NCBI RefSeq assembly: GCF_004798865.1
Contig: NW_025336598.1
Location: forward strand, 24,773,519 to 24,837,518
Length of the DNA: 64,000 nt
Direction of reading: 5' to 3'
From: Varanus komodoensis
Taxonomy: Eukaryota; Chordata; Lepidosauria; Squamata; Varanidae
Below the pieces are notes generated by a model. That model was not told where the DNA came from. It ran no database searches and worked only from the letters and a program-made list of their open reading frames with translations. The translations under genes and the position numbers were made by a program. Positions within the stretch are counted from its first letter, which is position 1. Each line of letters begins with the position of its first letter. Shown one piece after another: positions 22,388 through 35,228 of the stretch.

Positions 22388-25300
22388 AGTACTAAAGCTG
22401 GCCCAGTAGTCTGAATTAATATGAAGCAGGTTCTCTTGTTTTCCTTTTTTGAATGCACGGGGGACAGGCTGCAAATAGATGAGCCAATCCGTCACAAGTG
22501 ACACTTCCTATTCTTTGTAGGAATGAAGTTAATGGTCATCCCAAAGCTACTTCTCATCCTTCAAACATAAATACTTTGTTCAATGTGTGATGATTATAGA
22601 TTATAAATCTGGTTCCCTGTATGCTTGAAGGCTCCCACTGCTACAGTCATTCCACTCAAGATGGCAGCTCTACTTAGTATAACTTGCCACAAGTTCTGAC
22701 AACCTGCTCCAAGAGAAGCCAGAAGTTTTGCTTGCCCAAGTACTGTGCAATCCTTTGTCTTGGTCAGCTATAATGGGAAAGAGAGGTAAAGTTTAAAAAG
22801 TACCAGTATATTAAAGCTTAAAGCTCTTAGTGCCAGTAACTAAGCCTCCAAAAAGGCATTTCAACCTTTCAGAATGGGTTAAAATACGAAAGCCAGAAAA
22901 TCACAAACAATTTATAGCTTGGGATTAAGGGGATGGGAACAGGGGAATGGGGTAGGGAACAATTGGAGGGTCATATTGGGGCTTCAGTGGATTTGGGTTT
23001 GAACCACCCCCCGGGTCTGAGTTTCCCTAGCACTGTTTTAGAACAATTGCTTTTTGGTCATAATCAACTGAACACGGCATGGTTGGGAAAGCTCCAGACT
23101 AGCCATATGGGTGAATTCAGCTTGGAGGCAAGTGAGTTGCACCATTCTTTGTACATTTCTGCTCAGCTTCCAAGTTGGCTCTTATTGTCCACTATTGCTG
23201 ACTTCAGATTTTCAGCTGTCCAGCTGAGTGTTCCCTGAAAGCCCAGACTTTGTCCCAAAGAAATCTAGAGTGTATTCTCCACTCATACAGGAAGCTGGCT
23301 GCACACAAGCAAGAAAACGAATTCACCTCTTCTTCCACTGCACTGAAGGCTCCTAAGCATAAATTGCTGCTGGCAATGCAAAAGTGGAAACCTTTTCCTG
23401 GCTGTCTGGGGATGCTGGGATTTATAAGTGACACATTTGAAGGACACTGTGTTGAAGAAAGTTGGTATACAGGAAGATGATCATTTAAAAGTGGTTCTTC
23501 TTGTAAAATAGTAATACTTCTATGATTTAGCTACATAAACCGTAGCAAAGGCAGAAGAAACATTAAGGGCTGTGCAGAAAAGTCCAGCTTTTAACTTCCT
23601 GACTGCCAGCTCAAATAAGGAAATACACAAGATGACCCGAATAAGAAGGCACACAAGTTTTCCTGATCAAATTTTCTGGGAAATATACTTAGTGAATTTG
23701 TGCAATGAAAATGTTCCTAAGCCTAAAATCTGGCAATCTTTTTTCTCACAGATCTACACAAACAGGACATTGGATAATATGACAGACAGTATCCGCATTA
23801 TATAACTGTTTTACAATGCAATGTTCCTTCTGATCAAGGCAGCCTTTTCAATTATTTTGCTCTTGGTACAAATAGAGGTCTTTGTCTTGATTATGGAAAT
23901 AGCCTCCTCGGTACTTTTGCCATTTGCAGGAAGCCCTCTTGAGGCAGGTACGGCACCTCTCAGGTGAGAACACCACACCTGGCAGCCTGTTCAGCTAATT
24001 TGCCTGTATGGCACTAATGAATTACAGCCATGTAGGAATTGTAAGGCTGCCAAATGCAGAGTGGCCTTAGTAATCCTGGATTTTCCCATCCCAGCTGTAG
24101 CGAGCAATTGAGTTCATTTTTGTGCTAAGTCGGTCACAGTCAGCATTAATATCACCCAAACCGGCAAAAATGATGGATGCAAAAAAAGTAGGAATGAGAC
24201 GCTGAATTCTCATTAGAAATAAACACGAACAGTCTCTGATTGCATACATTCTGTATTCCTCAATTTGCAGACAAGTCTCCAAAACAAAAGCAGCTACCGT
24301 AACCCACTGTGCTTTATACAGCTTACCAAAATGGTGTGTGAGTGCTTGTGTGCATGCATCCTTTCCCCTATCAGGGCTGAAGCAGAGTGGCAATTCTCTC
24401 CTACCCTGCTACACACATACACACCATCCCAGACTGGCTCTTTCTGTCCTCAGGGGTAGACAGCCTCATACCATGTGGTTTTGGACTGCACCCCATTCAA
24501 TCCCTGGCAATTAGCTAGGCTGATCCTAGCTAATGAGAACTGCAGTCTAAAGCAAAGGCCGCTGAGCACTGAGTGCCTTTCCCTGTATTCTCACTCCTTC
24601 GAGGGAAGCTAACTGTCTTTGTTGTCCTCCAGGTAGCAGAGAATGGTTTACCGTAGAATCCTATTCAGTTAGATATCCAGCAAGCAGGGCAGTGGTTCAA
24701 CTATTCTCCTATTTCCATCTGCCTTCCCTTTAAGATCTCCTGCTAACGCTCTTCTTCAAGTGCCTCAGCCTTTGGTGATGAGGCAGATGTCAGCTAAGGA
24801 CAGCGTGTTTTCAGGTGTGGTGGTTATGGAAAGCTCTTCCTGGGAAAGCTTTTTGGTAACAGTCTTCTAGGCACCAGGCAAAAGCCTCTATGTTCAAGTA
24901 AGTGCACCATCTCTGTTCATGTTAATTTGAAGTTTTCAGCAATGTTTTCACGGTGTTACTGGGTTCTATTTTAAACTGTACTCCTTTGATTTGTCCAGGA
25001 TTCAGCACTTAATGACTGATGGACTATTTTAAACAACTATTTAGTAGGATGATACAGCTGGCCCACCAACTAACTAGATGCACACTGTGGTAAATTTCTG
25101 TTTAGTAGATAGTTATCTGTATTTGGCTACCCAGAGAAACACATTGCCGTAGGAGGAATAGTGCTTGTTCTAGGAACATCCTGTCAGTGTCATGGGGTGG
25201 CCGTCCATTTGCTTACCTTGAGCGTTTCTGAACAGGTGGCTCCTGGAGTTACCTATCTAAAGACATAGTACAGCTACTCCATCTTTCCCTCCCTAATGGA

Positions 25301-25838
25301 TTTTCTGTGTTAAGAAAAATGATGGGATAAGCAGTGGGAAAGCATGACAACATCTGGACCCCCTGTAAAATTACATACTTGAGGTAGGACAATTACACAA
25401 TAAATGCCTCTTCTCTAAGCCCCTGTGGTCTACTTTTGCCAATTCTTTTTCTGTTTTTTGGTTCAGTCACTTTATGCACTGGCATTTATTTGACCTTTCT
25501 TTGCTGTGATATGACAAAACTCTGCCATGCAATCAGTGTGTGAAGAGAATCCCCATTTTTGTTTCGGCAAGCTAGTGTTTTGAGTGTAAAGGGCAGTAGG
25601 TGGTCATAATTTTAATAGTGTAATGGGTGTGTGTGGGGGCAACTTCTCTCTATTAATTTAATATGTAAAACCAGCAAGTCTAATGGGAAGTTGTATAATC
25701 ACCCTACTCTCACTTGATGCCTCTTTATTTGTTGCATTTGGATCATGCTCTTCGTATGGCTTAAAAGGCTTTAATATTTTTTTAGGTTTTATAGTGACCT
25801 GTGAATGAGTTGAAGTGAGTGACTCCTGTTGTGCAAGG
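22388..25838. other. No gene seen; minor repeat traces
   Basis: A MITE right arm lies at 23395-23450 ('gggatgctgggatttataag' then 'tgacacatttgaaggacac'). A weak LINE-end trace lies at 24815-24915 ('ctaggcaccaggcaaaagcc'). Nothing looks coding. Confidence 0.4.
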
Positions 25839-25955
25839 TATAAGAGCAAGTTTATGTTGGATTAGACCAAAGATTCATCAGGTCTAGCATCCTGTTTCCC
25901 CCAGTAGCCAACCAAATACTTTCTGGAAGCCCATGAGCTTCCAGTGTTGCCCCCC
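25839..25955 (+). repeat. Squamate interspersed repeat fragment with C11 tract
   Basis: It reads 'tgttggattagaccaaagat', 'tcatcaggtctagcatcctg' and '..agtagccaaccaaatactt', similar to a common reptile repeat ('ctggatcagaccaaaggccc..agcatcctgtt'). C11 lies at 25950-25960. A related piece is at 58107-58330. Confidence 0.55.
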
Positions 25956-26102
25956 CCCCCACCCCGGACTGGAACTGGCATTGGCATTCAACAGCACTTT
26001 GCCTCAGAAACATGGAGGCTCCGTTTACCTGTTGGTTAACTTGATGTAGCTGCTGTTGGACCAATTGCCACTGCCTTGTTTTCAGCCATTTAACCTGGCA
26101 GT

Positions 26103-26454
26103 CAGGGCCGGTCCACCATTAGGCAAAGTGTAGCCGCCCCCTCCTGTGTCAGATGCTGGAGCGATGGTGCTGAAGTGTTGGAGGACAGATATTTAGGATA
26201 TGTGGCTTGCCCCGTGTGTCTTACTTCTCTTACTGGTGCTCAAATAAGATGCACTTGCCATTCCAGTCAACTTATGTATGTGTGGAGAGGTGCCACCTTG
26301 ACCTTTGCCTCAGGCCGTTGTATCTCTTGGGACAGCTTTGCTAGGAGCCATGGCCATATATGTTTAATCTCTTATGTTAACTTTGCATTGGTGAAGGTGT
26401 TCTTTCATTTGGCTGCCCCAGATCTACTGCCTATTAACTCCATTGGCTGATCCT
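26103..26454. mobile_element. Probable non-autonomous hAT element, about 352 bp
   Basis: It starts 'cagggccggtccaccattag', a terminus I recall for a reptile hAT family with 'ggcaaagtgtagccgcc' and 'gcctcaggccg' inside. It ends '..ggctgatcctg', which is partly complementary to the start. The target duplication is not clear (at best five of eight bases). Confidence 0.5.
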
Positions 26455-29424
26455 GAGTAGCATTTTTCTCCTCCTTCCACAATTATGGCCTCCTCCCTAC
26501 AGGCTGGTAGGTATAACAGGTGCATTGAATGCAAAGACTTATTTTGCATCATGCTAAGTATGGACCTGAGCTATGACACACACAAGCACATGGACTGAGA
26601 AGCCACAATGGGACAGTACAATGGAAAGAGCACGTGTCCGATTTGGAGCACATTGTTTCATCTATGGAAGAAATTGGTGAAGAAAACTCATCATGTATGT
26701 TATCGCTCATGTTCTTTATAGCCAATTAACAGATGAAAATTGTAATTGAAAGCCAGCATTTCCTTCTTCCCCATAACAATCCATACAATAGGAGCATCTT
26801 GAATCACTACAAGATCACTTTGTTCTTTTCTGAAAGAGCAGCTTCTGTTGCCAGTACATCAGCTCCCACTCAGCTAGGAATCCATTCCTTTTTAATTCGT
26901 ATTATGTGACTTGAGAAAATGCCCAGTTGTGTTTACTGCAGCTCACATGATCTTTTTGAATGGGAGCATGACTGGGGAAGAAAGCTGAGCTTCAATCAAT
27001 TTGCTAGAGCTAAAGATAAGACCACTGGATTTGCTTCACTCCATACTTACACAAACTGGAACTTTGAATCTTCATTCTAGCCATACCTCAAATTTGGGAT
27101 GTTCACATTCACCCTTTTACTGATAATCTGAAGTGACCTTTCCCTTCCAATTTTTAAACTGCAGTTAGCTGAAACTCTCAAAGTTTCTAATTAATGAAAA
27201 TTGGAACATGTTGTTGGGGAAATCATCGCATAAGTTAGCTTTCTCCAAGCTGGCACCCTCCATACGTGGACGACAACTCCCAACATTTGGGCATTTCAGT
27301 GGGGAAGAAAAAAAGGGCAGTAAGTTCCCACTTACTTGGAACTAAGACCCAATGAACTCAGTGAGATTTAGCACCTGAGTAGGCCTCTCTGGGATTGCAC
27401 TGTCAGTCTTTTCAGACAGATGTTGTAGTTGCTGTGTTATGTTCCATGTCTCTTCACCTTCTCATCCTTGTGATGCTCATGGCATGACATTATCCCATGG
27501 ACTTCTAATCCCCATCATCTCACATAATACATGCTGAGTCGCCAAGGGGCAAGTTGACAAGACATTTCATTGGCATTGTAATGCCTGACTCACTAGTGTG
27601 TCACATGATCCTCACCCCAACTCATTCTCCTTGCATTATTTCTGCCAATATATCCAGATTTGTACAAACCTGTTATGTTATAGCTTTTTTATATGCCGCC
27701 ATTTTGTCCTGGTATTTCTGCATGTCTCAGTGTGTGCTAAACTCCCACTACTGCTCTGGGGCCAGACATAACTTTAATGGGCTGTTGGACGGCAGGCAGG
27801 GGAGAGGGAGAAGGTGCCCTGTCAGGAATATGTAAAAATAAAGATCTTTCACTCACTTTGTTGTCTCCCTTGCCCCCTGCTCTGTGGCCCCTCTCTGTCT
27901 CCCACTGACTTGCCAGTGCCCCGTTCCTTCCTTTCTCCACTGAAAAAAGGAAGTTTTCTGTGTTTTTTCAAGTCTTCCTGATTGTCTTCTTTTTGTCCTC
28001 TTACTCAAGAAATACTAGCTGAAACACATGTCTGTTCAGAAGTAAATCAGATTATCTTCAATGGCCTTGCAATTGCATTTACGTCAATGGAGTGAACTTG
28101 TGGAAAGTCTGAGTTGGAGGGAGTAGTACTTGCCTGCTTCTGAAGTACTGTTCCCACTGACTTCACCCCACAAGAGCAAGCAGTAGTATTCTTCCTCCTC
28201 CTCCATAATTTTTTTGTGAGGGGACTAGAAGAACTGTCAATTACTTCTCTTTCTTTTATTTTCAAATATTTCATTTTTTTCACATCTTAGCACCTTCACA
28301 TTGTAGTGAGTGGATCCGTTTCTCACTCCTTATAGTGTGCTCAGTTTTGCCTGATTCTGAGGAAGCAGAGGAGTGAAGGAGGAGCAAGGGGCCACGGATT
28401 CAAGAGTATCTAGTCAAGTTCCTCAGGCAGAGCAGGCGAACCCGCCTGCTTTGGAATGGGCAAAAGGGCTTTTAGGGTGGGAAGGGGAACAAATGTAAAA
28501 CCTGATCTTTGACTTGATAAGGAGGCAATGGGAGAAGTACACTGCACAATCGAAGTATCTCTGGTGTTCCCTTCATCTAACCTTCAAGCAGCAAGATCCA
28601 CTCTGAAGATGGAGGCTCCTGAAAGGAGACAGAAGGGAAGTTTTCAGTTTGGATTAAACTCTTTACATGGGCAGATGCCCTTTCCTCAACTTAACAGAAG
28701 GCTACTTTAGAGTTCACACTGTTCTGTAATCCATTACATTTCTGTAAAAGAATTGCACTTCACAGGGTTCATCTTGAGTTTGATAAGCAGAAGGGAAAGG
28801 GGGAAGAGGCCAGTTCATGCAACGGATAGCTAATTGAGCAAAACAAGCAAACAGAGAAAACATGTAGGGTTGTTTTTTCTGCACACATTTTCTTTTCAAC
28901 TTTTATCCCATAATTGCATTGGTGTCTCCTACAAGCTCATGTAGTGTCACTACACTGTATTCATTAGCAGTTGTTCATGAATTTCTCATAAAGACCTTGA
29001 CTGTATTCCCTCATAAACAGAAGGGGCTCTAGTGTACATCTCCCCAAGTTATATTTCATGTGTACACCACTAGGTAGGACATGCAAAGCTCAAAAAATGG
29101 GGGAACATCCTTGACCCTGCCGAATATAGCCAGATCATGGCATCTTTGTAGCCTTCCAGAAACAGTTGCTAAGGGAACATCACAGAAGTCTAAGAAGCTG
29201 TGCCCCACCCCACACACACACCCCACACACACACGTGTTGGCTTAGCCCTGAAGAGATGGGGCCACTTCTTGGGCAATTCTATGCTTTCTTCTGTCTCAA
29301 TGCACACGGGCTTGAACCCTTATTACAAAACTAGAAGTAGAGGAGAAATTGGTTGTGCTGGGGAACTGAATATTTTGGTGCTTCCAGCTGAATTTCTCAC
29401 GTTGCAATACACAGTTTTTCGGGT
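26455..29424. other. No gene seen; short repeat traces
   Basis: A MITE left arm lies at 27241-27290 ('ttctccaagctggcaccctc'). A short 'cttacttggaactaag...cctgagtaggcctctctggg' repeat lies at 27325-27412. (CA)-rich sequence lies at 29210-29235. Frames up to 116 codons are unremarkable. Confidence 0.4.
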
Positions 29425-29851
29425 TATCTGAAGGAACACCTTGTCCCTTATGCAGCTACTGAGGGCAGAAGATCATCCTCTGGGGTCCTTCCGAAGCCGC
29501 ATCCAAAGGAAGTAAAGAGGGAGAAGTTCCAAGTTCCTCAGAGAGGTGTGCCTGGTGCCTACTGTCTATTCTTTTCAGTGCCAGGTGAAAACCTTTTTAT
29601 TCTCCCTGTCTTTTAATAATTAACCTTTTAGTTTTAACACTGCTTTTTATTCTCTACTGCTGATGTACCTCTGTACCGTTCTGATTGCAACTGCTGTGAT
29701 TTTATTGTTTCATTGTCTTATCATTCTATTGCTTCACTGTTCATATGTGGTCTTTGTCTTCTCATTAGATTCTATTAACTTTTAATTTTTGTTAACTGCC
29801 CAGAGAGCCTTTGACTATTGGGCAGAATAAAAATGAAATGCATGAATAAAT
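29425..29851 (+). repeat. LINE 3' end (L2/CR1-like), internally deleted
   Basis: It contains 'gttcctcagagaggtgtgcc', 'tggtgcctactgtctattc' and 'caggtgaaaacctttttatt'. A T-rich 3' UTR follows, then 'actgcccagagagcctttga' and a tail '..atgaataaata'. The part that should encode the 'PRLWNSLP' segment is missing or scrambled. Confidence 0.75.
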
Positions 29852-30228
29852 ATGCCGTGGATGCCCTTCGCTTTGGGGGTTAAGGTGCTTACACAGAAGG
29901 AAATGACTCTGAAGTGTCCAGCTTCGTGAATTAGAGATTTGTTTAGACTGGTGAAGTACAGAGTTCGCAAGGAAGGTTGCCGCTCTTTGGATTCAGAGAG
30001 TCAAGTAGCTTTTGTTCATTTACCTCTATGTGAGCAGTGGCCCTCTTTGTTTCTGGAACAGTGGTTGAAAGGGAAAACTCACATATGAAGCAGCCCAAAA
30101 GCAACTGTGCCATTTGAGCAATGACTATTAGTGTGTTGGATCTGTATGTCAAATACTTTGCTTGTGAACATCTCCACATAAATATTAAAAGCTAAGAAGC
30201 CGCTCATGGCTCTGTTGATGGTTCTGCT

Positions 30229-30370
30229 CATGACATGTTTTATTGTTATTGAGCTTTATTTTCTTTGTTTATTTTAATGTTTAATGGTGTTTTATTATGT
30301 TTTTATAAGCTGCAGTGAGGCTTCTATGTGGGAAGACAATGCACAGCACAAATATGTTTTTATAAATAAA
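30229..30370 (+). repeat. LINE 3' UTR tail fragment
   Basis: A T-rich stretch 'ttttattgttattgagcttt' leads to 'taagctgcagtgaggcttct' and ends 'tttttataaataaaa'. This is the same course as the tails at 2810-3228 and 29425-29851. Confidence 0.55.
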
Positions 30371-32592
30371 AGGTTTGCTCTTTATTGGGTGAGTGTGATG
30401 CAAATAGGAGCCTACTCCTATTAGTGGCTCAGCCTAACTCAGCAACCAGCACTTCCTTGCCATTGCAGCAGCGCTGCCAGGTTTCTCATTTTTCTAGATG
30501 TTGTCCAGCCCTGCCACTTGACCATGCCAAAAAGCCTGTCCACACATTTCTCTTGGACACTGACAGGGTCACCTAAGGCTCCTACAGGCAGCTGTCGTAT
30601 GCCTGAGTTCTGTGAGGTCAGTAGCCCACATAGCTGAAGAGGCCTTTTCAGCTTAATGGATGTTCTTCCTCAAGGGAGAAACGATGGAATAATCTGCAAG
30701 GAAACATAGAGTCAAATATGATAAGATACAGCTCTCCATAAACTTCTGTATCTGAGGCAGCTTCAGGGTACTATAAATACATAGTACAATGTAATGGCAT
30801 TTGTGTAATTAGGGGGCGGCCCTATCCATTTCAACACAAATGGAAGCTTTTCTGTTCAGCATGTGAGCAGAGCTAAACCTCTCCACTAGAGTGAGCAGAG
30901 AATAATGAGGCTCCGTGTCCATGTTCGAGCTCCCACATGGGTTGCATCAGGAATATTGCACATATTCCTGAGATCATATAGGAAGATATGCATTCTTGTA
31001 TGGAATCCATAATTTTAGAAGATGGATGGGATGTAGGTTATGTTTAGTAGCTTTAGCAGGAAGAAGGAGTGCCTGCTATATTTGCCTTGTCCCACCACAG
31101 ACTTAGGAAAAGTAAAGAGTTGCCCAGTCCATCCCTGTTAGATTTCTGGATTTGTCTTCTCCCTGGGAAATCCTTTTTGTTAAATCCTGGTTCCCAATCT
31201 GCTGTGAACTTTTATAGTCACCTCTTGTAAGGGAGGCCTACAGGGCAACCCTATGGATTTCTGCTCAGAACTGAGTCCCACGGACTTCTGTGGGGCTTAC
31301 TCCCAGGATTTATTTTCATTAAATCATGTAAATCCTCAATGGAGAAATGATACTATCAGAGACCCCATCCTCCTCCCCCGCCCCCCCGATGAGCCCATCT
31401 TTATCAGCAGTTTCATGTGCCACCCTGTGGGATTTGTGTACATTCCTTCATCTTTCAGTCCTTTCAGTCTGCACTCAGATGTGACAGGAAAGCCGTACTG
31501 GTTCATTAGGCCTTTGCATCACCCCACAGGGGATGAAAGGACGCCTGTTGGCCTGCACATTTGATACAAAGCAGGGGCTGGCCTGCCTGACTCAGCACAG
31601 AGGGACAGCCCCATTGTTGCGTTTTTCATCCAGGCTCATGCAAGATTGGGAAAATAACATCCTCTTCTTATCTCCTCTTGCTTTGTAGTTACAAGCATTT
31701 ATTTCGCTCTTCATTGTGATTCTGGAATCAGAAATGGACTTTGAAGAGATATAAGAAAAGATGACAATTTTTAGCTAGATCTCCTTTTACGGTTCACCTT
31801 TTTGTTGATCTTGTCGAGATACAGCTGTGCTTCACGTGCATTGTGCTGTTACTGTAATGTTTAAAACGATCACGGCTCTTGAGAGAATATGCAGACATTC
31901 AGATGATTTAAGTTTCATTGAAGTAAAGCGGTGTTGTCAGAATATACAGCCAAATCAAGTTCTTGGATGTTGGGGTAAATGGGCTCAATGTGTCAGATAA
32001 CACATATAGAACATTACGAATGAAGCAGAGAATCTCAAAAAAATGCTCTGTGGTACAGACCATTTCACACTTTTTATGTGCTTTCCTGGATCTATGGCAT
32101 ACTCAAGGCTGCTATATTCTTGTTGAGACTTCTTCACCAGGCACTTAAACCGGGAGGTAAACAGCACTCACACCTGGAAGTAACTGAGTTTATTGCACTG
32201 GGTTCTTCCCTCTCTTGTCCCAATCTTCCTCATCACTTAGAAAAGGGCTTAGAATAGAACCCACCTGTAAGATCCCCTCTAATGCAGCCCTGTAATGACA
32301 TACCCTTCATTTCTGCTCTCAGGGAATCTCTTGGACAAGTGCTGACAAAGGTAATCTGAGAACTTGCTAATAATGCTTATAGATACAGTTGCAGGCACTG
32401 GGCATTTTAGGAAAAGGCTCTGCTTATAGTTTACCTGGTTGATTTAATAGACAATACAGCAATTATTCTGCATAACAATAAGATCTTTATGGCTTATATT
32501 GGATCTCATCATCAGTAGAAAATAACTTTCTCATTAGGAAACTCACTCAGACAGAATGTCTCATCCAAGCTAGATATGAAGTATACCTAGGA

Positions 32593-32618
32593 TGTGTGTG
32601 TGTGTGTGTGTGTGTGTG
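32593..32618. repeat. (TG)13 microsatellite
   Basis: It is a perfect TG run of 26 bases. Confidence 0.95.
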
Positions 32619-34574
32619 ATTAGATTTGATTAATGAGTGTAATGTTCACAAGAGCAGAGAATACTCATGAGCCATTTAAAGATGATAAGCAGAAACCTTC
32701 AATGAACAAACAAAGAGATCAGTTCCTTACAACCTAATCTCCAACCCACAGACTGCAGTACATCTTTGTATTTAAGTCAATAGCATGAAATAAGCTTCAG
32801 TCTTAGTATGACAGGATGGAACCTTATCTCAGCAAGCATGTGGTCCTAAACTTGCATTTCCTGAGTTAATGGGAGTTGGTGGGCAATCAAGGATGTATTT
32901 AGACCTTCCACTCGCCTTTGATTCTCCTCTTCAAATACCACCAGGCCATTTCTCCCCAGGCAGGGTTTCTTCTGGTTCTGGAGCAGGATAAGACTGCTTT
33001 GGTGGAATTTTTAATGATGGATGGTTAGCTAAGAGGAGCAGCTAAGCAGCCCTCCAGCCCTTGCATTCATGCTACAAAGAAAACTTGAGGTGAGGAAACC
33101 CATGCTTCCTTCATAATGTTTAGTTTCATCAGTTGCGGAGCACATTGAAAGCAAGGAAGGCAGGTTATTCTTATTAAAGCAAGAAAGTATGGTTATATTG
33201 TTGTGTGTGTATTTGTGTGTGTATTTTTGTGGTGTTCCTATATCTTATATCAATCAAGGGTAGACTAGAAATAAAATAAAAGCAGTTAGGGGATAATTTT
33301 CAGTGGGGGAAATGGTCTAAAAATAAAGTATGAAGAAGCCCCTCTTTGCACAAGTTCCTTGTTCAATTTGCAGCCTCTGTGGTTTCATTTTGTAAAGCAA
33401 AACAGCTGCAGAATCTCTGAACTATGCATGGGCCATTTTACACATAAGAAGAAGCCTCTGTCAGTGCATTTCCCCATGAGGCTACTTGTCACAACATACA
33501 CTAACATTTCGAATGGTGGGCTATCATAGTTTGTGATTTTGTACAATCCTAGTGAGGGTGAGTTGTCAACCAACTCAACAACCCATCTTGAATAGATGTG
33601 TGTGTCAGTGTAAGCTTGTCCTCACCAAAGCTCACATATCCAAAATGGTGGCCACCATGACAACAAGCCTCACAGGGAAGTCCCCCACAGGGGCATTTCC
33701 TCATATGTGAACCAAGTTTCTGTCCCTATGTAGTTCTGGCCTAAGCTAAGTCTCCTGTAGAGTATGCAATCAACAGAACATACAACAAAGTTTTAACTCT
33801 AGTTCCTTGGACATCTGGAGGTAACAACTCAGAACTTTGCCACAGGCAAACTTTGCCACTTTCCAGTTTTATTTTTTCTTGGAAAGAAGTCATGACCTAT
33901 CTTTAAGTACCTGCAGCAATTTTCTGGCATACAAGTAAGTGCCTCTATTCAATCATATTCTTGTGCAAGTTTAGAATGAGTTTTTAAAAAATCTTTCTGT
34001 CAGATCACTGCAGGAACTAAACAGAAAAGAACCAAATATTGTTTTTCAGAAAAAGAACTTGCCCAAATATTTTTAACCTATGGTAGGGCAGCCATATGTT
34101 TTCTTTTACAGCGGGCACCCCTCTGTTAAAGGGCTGACACAGACACTTCTCTATTTAAAGGCATCTTTAGTTGTCTGTCTAATTGCAATTTGTCATTAAG
34201 AAACCATAGAAATGATTGTCCATCACCAATAAGCCCCTAGCAATGGACTGAATGGGCAGGCACAGAGTTCACCTGGTCACGGACTTCCAAACTATGGGTT
34301 GATGTACTAAATTTCAATTTGAACTATAATAGTCATTTCTAAATTTGCATCGATACATATGTATTAACACATGCATATTTAATCCAAAAGTATGTCCTCT
34401 TTTTTGGTGATTGAGATGGCTACTCTGTGGCGGACAGCAAATTCCTCCCAACTAAGCACCATCCATGGTGATCATCTGGAAGATGCAGGTGTTGAGGATT
34501 TGTTCATCAAAAGGGATACATCTGCAGTGGGTTAAATTTTCTGCCTGGATTATTCTGAAATTTGGTTTATGGAA

Positions 34575-34612
34575 AACTTTATAAAGAAGTTATAAAGAAC
34601 TTTATAAAGAAG
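34575..34612. repeat. 15-bp direct repeat with 23-bp period
   Basis: 'aactttataaagaag' occurs at 34575-34589 and 34598-34612, with 'ttataaag' between them. Confidence 0.9.
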
Positions 34613-34810
34613 CGTCATTTCAGGGTTTGGTGGACAGATCAAAGCAATTTCAGAATCAAACATTTGCAGCAGAATTGAAAAGCTTTCTTTTGGATACTTT
34701 CAAGATTCCATTGCAAAATGCAGGACATTTTAAGAGCTTTTGGTTTGGTTACTTTTAATACCTTTTAATTATTAATGATATAGGTGCTCAAGTCATTATA
34801 TGATGATTAT

Positions 34811-35028
34811 TACATTGTATTTATAGTCTGCCTTATTTCCTTTTGCAAGGAACCCAAAGTGTTTTTCACGGTCTTCCTCAACTCCACTTGATCCTCACAA
34901 CAGCAGCCCTGTGAGGCAGGTTAAGAGTCTGTGGCTGGACCAAAGTCACCCGGTGAGCTTCATGGCTGAGGGGGACTAGAACCCGGATCTCCCAGGACCC
35001 CTGTCCAACACTTTACCACACCATACCA
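34811..35028 (-). repeat. tRNA-derived SINE, squamate type, minus strand
   Basis: The minus strand starts 'tggtatggtgtggtaaagtg', with box B 'gggttctagtccccctc'. It continues 'caccgggtgactttggtcca' and 'cctcacagggctgctgttgt', and ends in the 'ggcagactataaatacaat' tail. It is a full-length copy. Confidence 0.8.
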
Positions 35029-35046
35029 CTCCTTCCCCACTATTGC

Positions 35047-35228
35047 TTCTCTAAGGATGCAATCCTGTGCGTGTTTAGGCAGAAAAAAGCTCATGCAACT
35101 CCCAGCATGCCCAGTCAGCGCAGCTATGACTACAATTTCTGCAGTTCCCAGCATGCCCCAACAGCCATGCTATTTGGGACATTTTGGGAATAATAGTATT
35201 TTTCCGGCCTAAACAAGCATAGGGTTGC
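35047..35228. mobile_element. Fold-back MITE, about 180 bp, unclassified
   Basis: The left arm 'gcaatcctgtgcgtgtttag' with 'gcagaaaaa' is mirrored by the right end (minus strand 'gcaaccctatgcttgtttag' with 'gccggaaaaa'). Inside, 'caactcccagcatgccc' occurs twice, the second time as 'cagttcccagcatgcccca'. I could not see a clean target duplication. Confidence 0.7.

Larger units (their letters stand above)
30371..34810. other. No gene seen; simple repeat and short interspersed repeat
   Basis: A short squamate repeat lies at about 31236-31310 ('gcaaccctatggatttctgc' then 'tcagaactgagtcccacgg' and 'ggggcttactcccagg'). 31640-31960 looks unusually complex and CpG-retaining (see findings). Microsatellite (TG)13 lies at 32593-32618. 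Confidence 0.4.
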
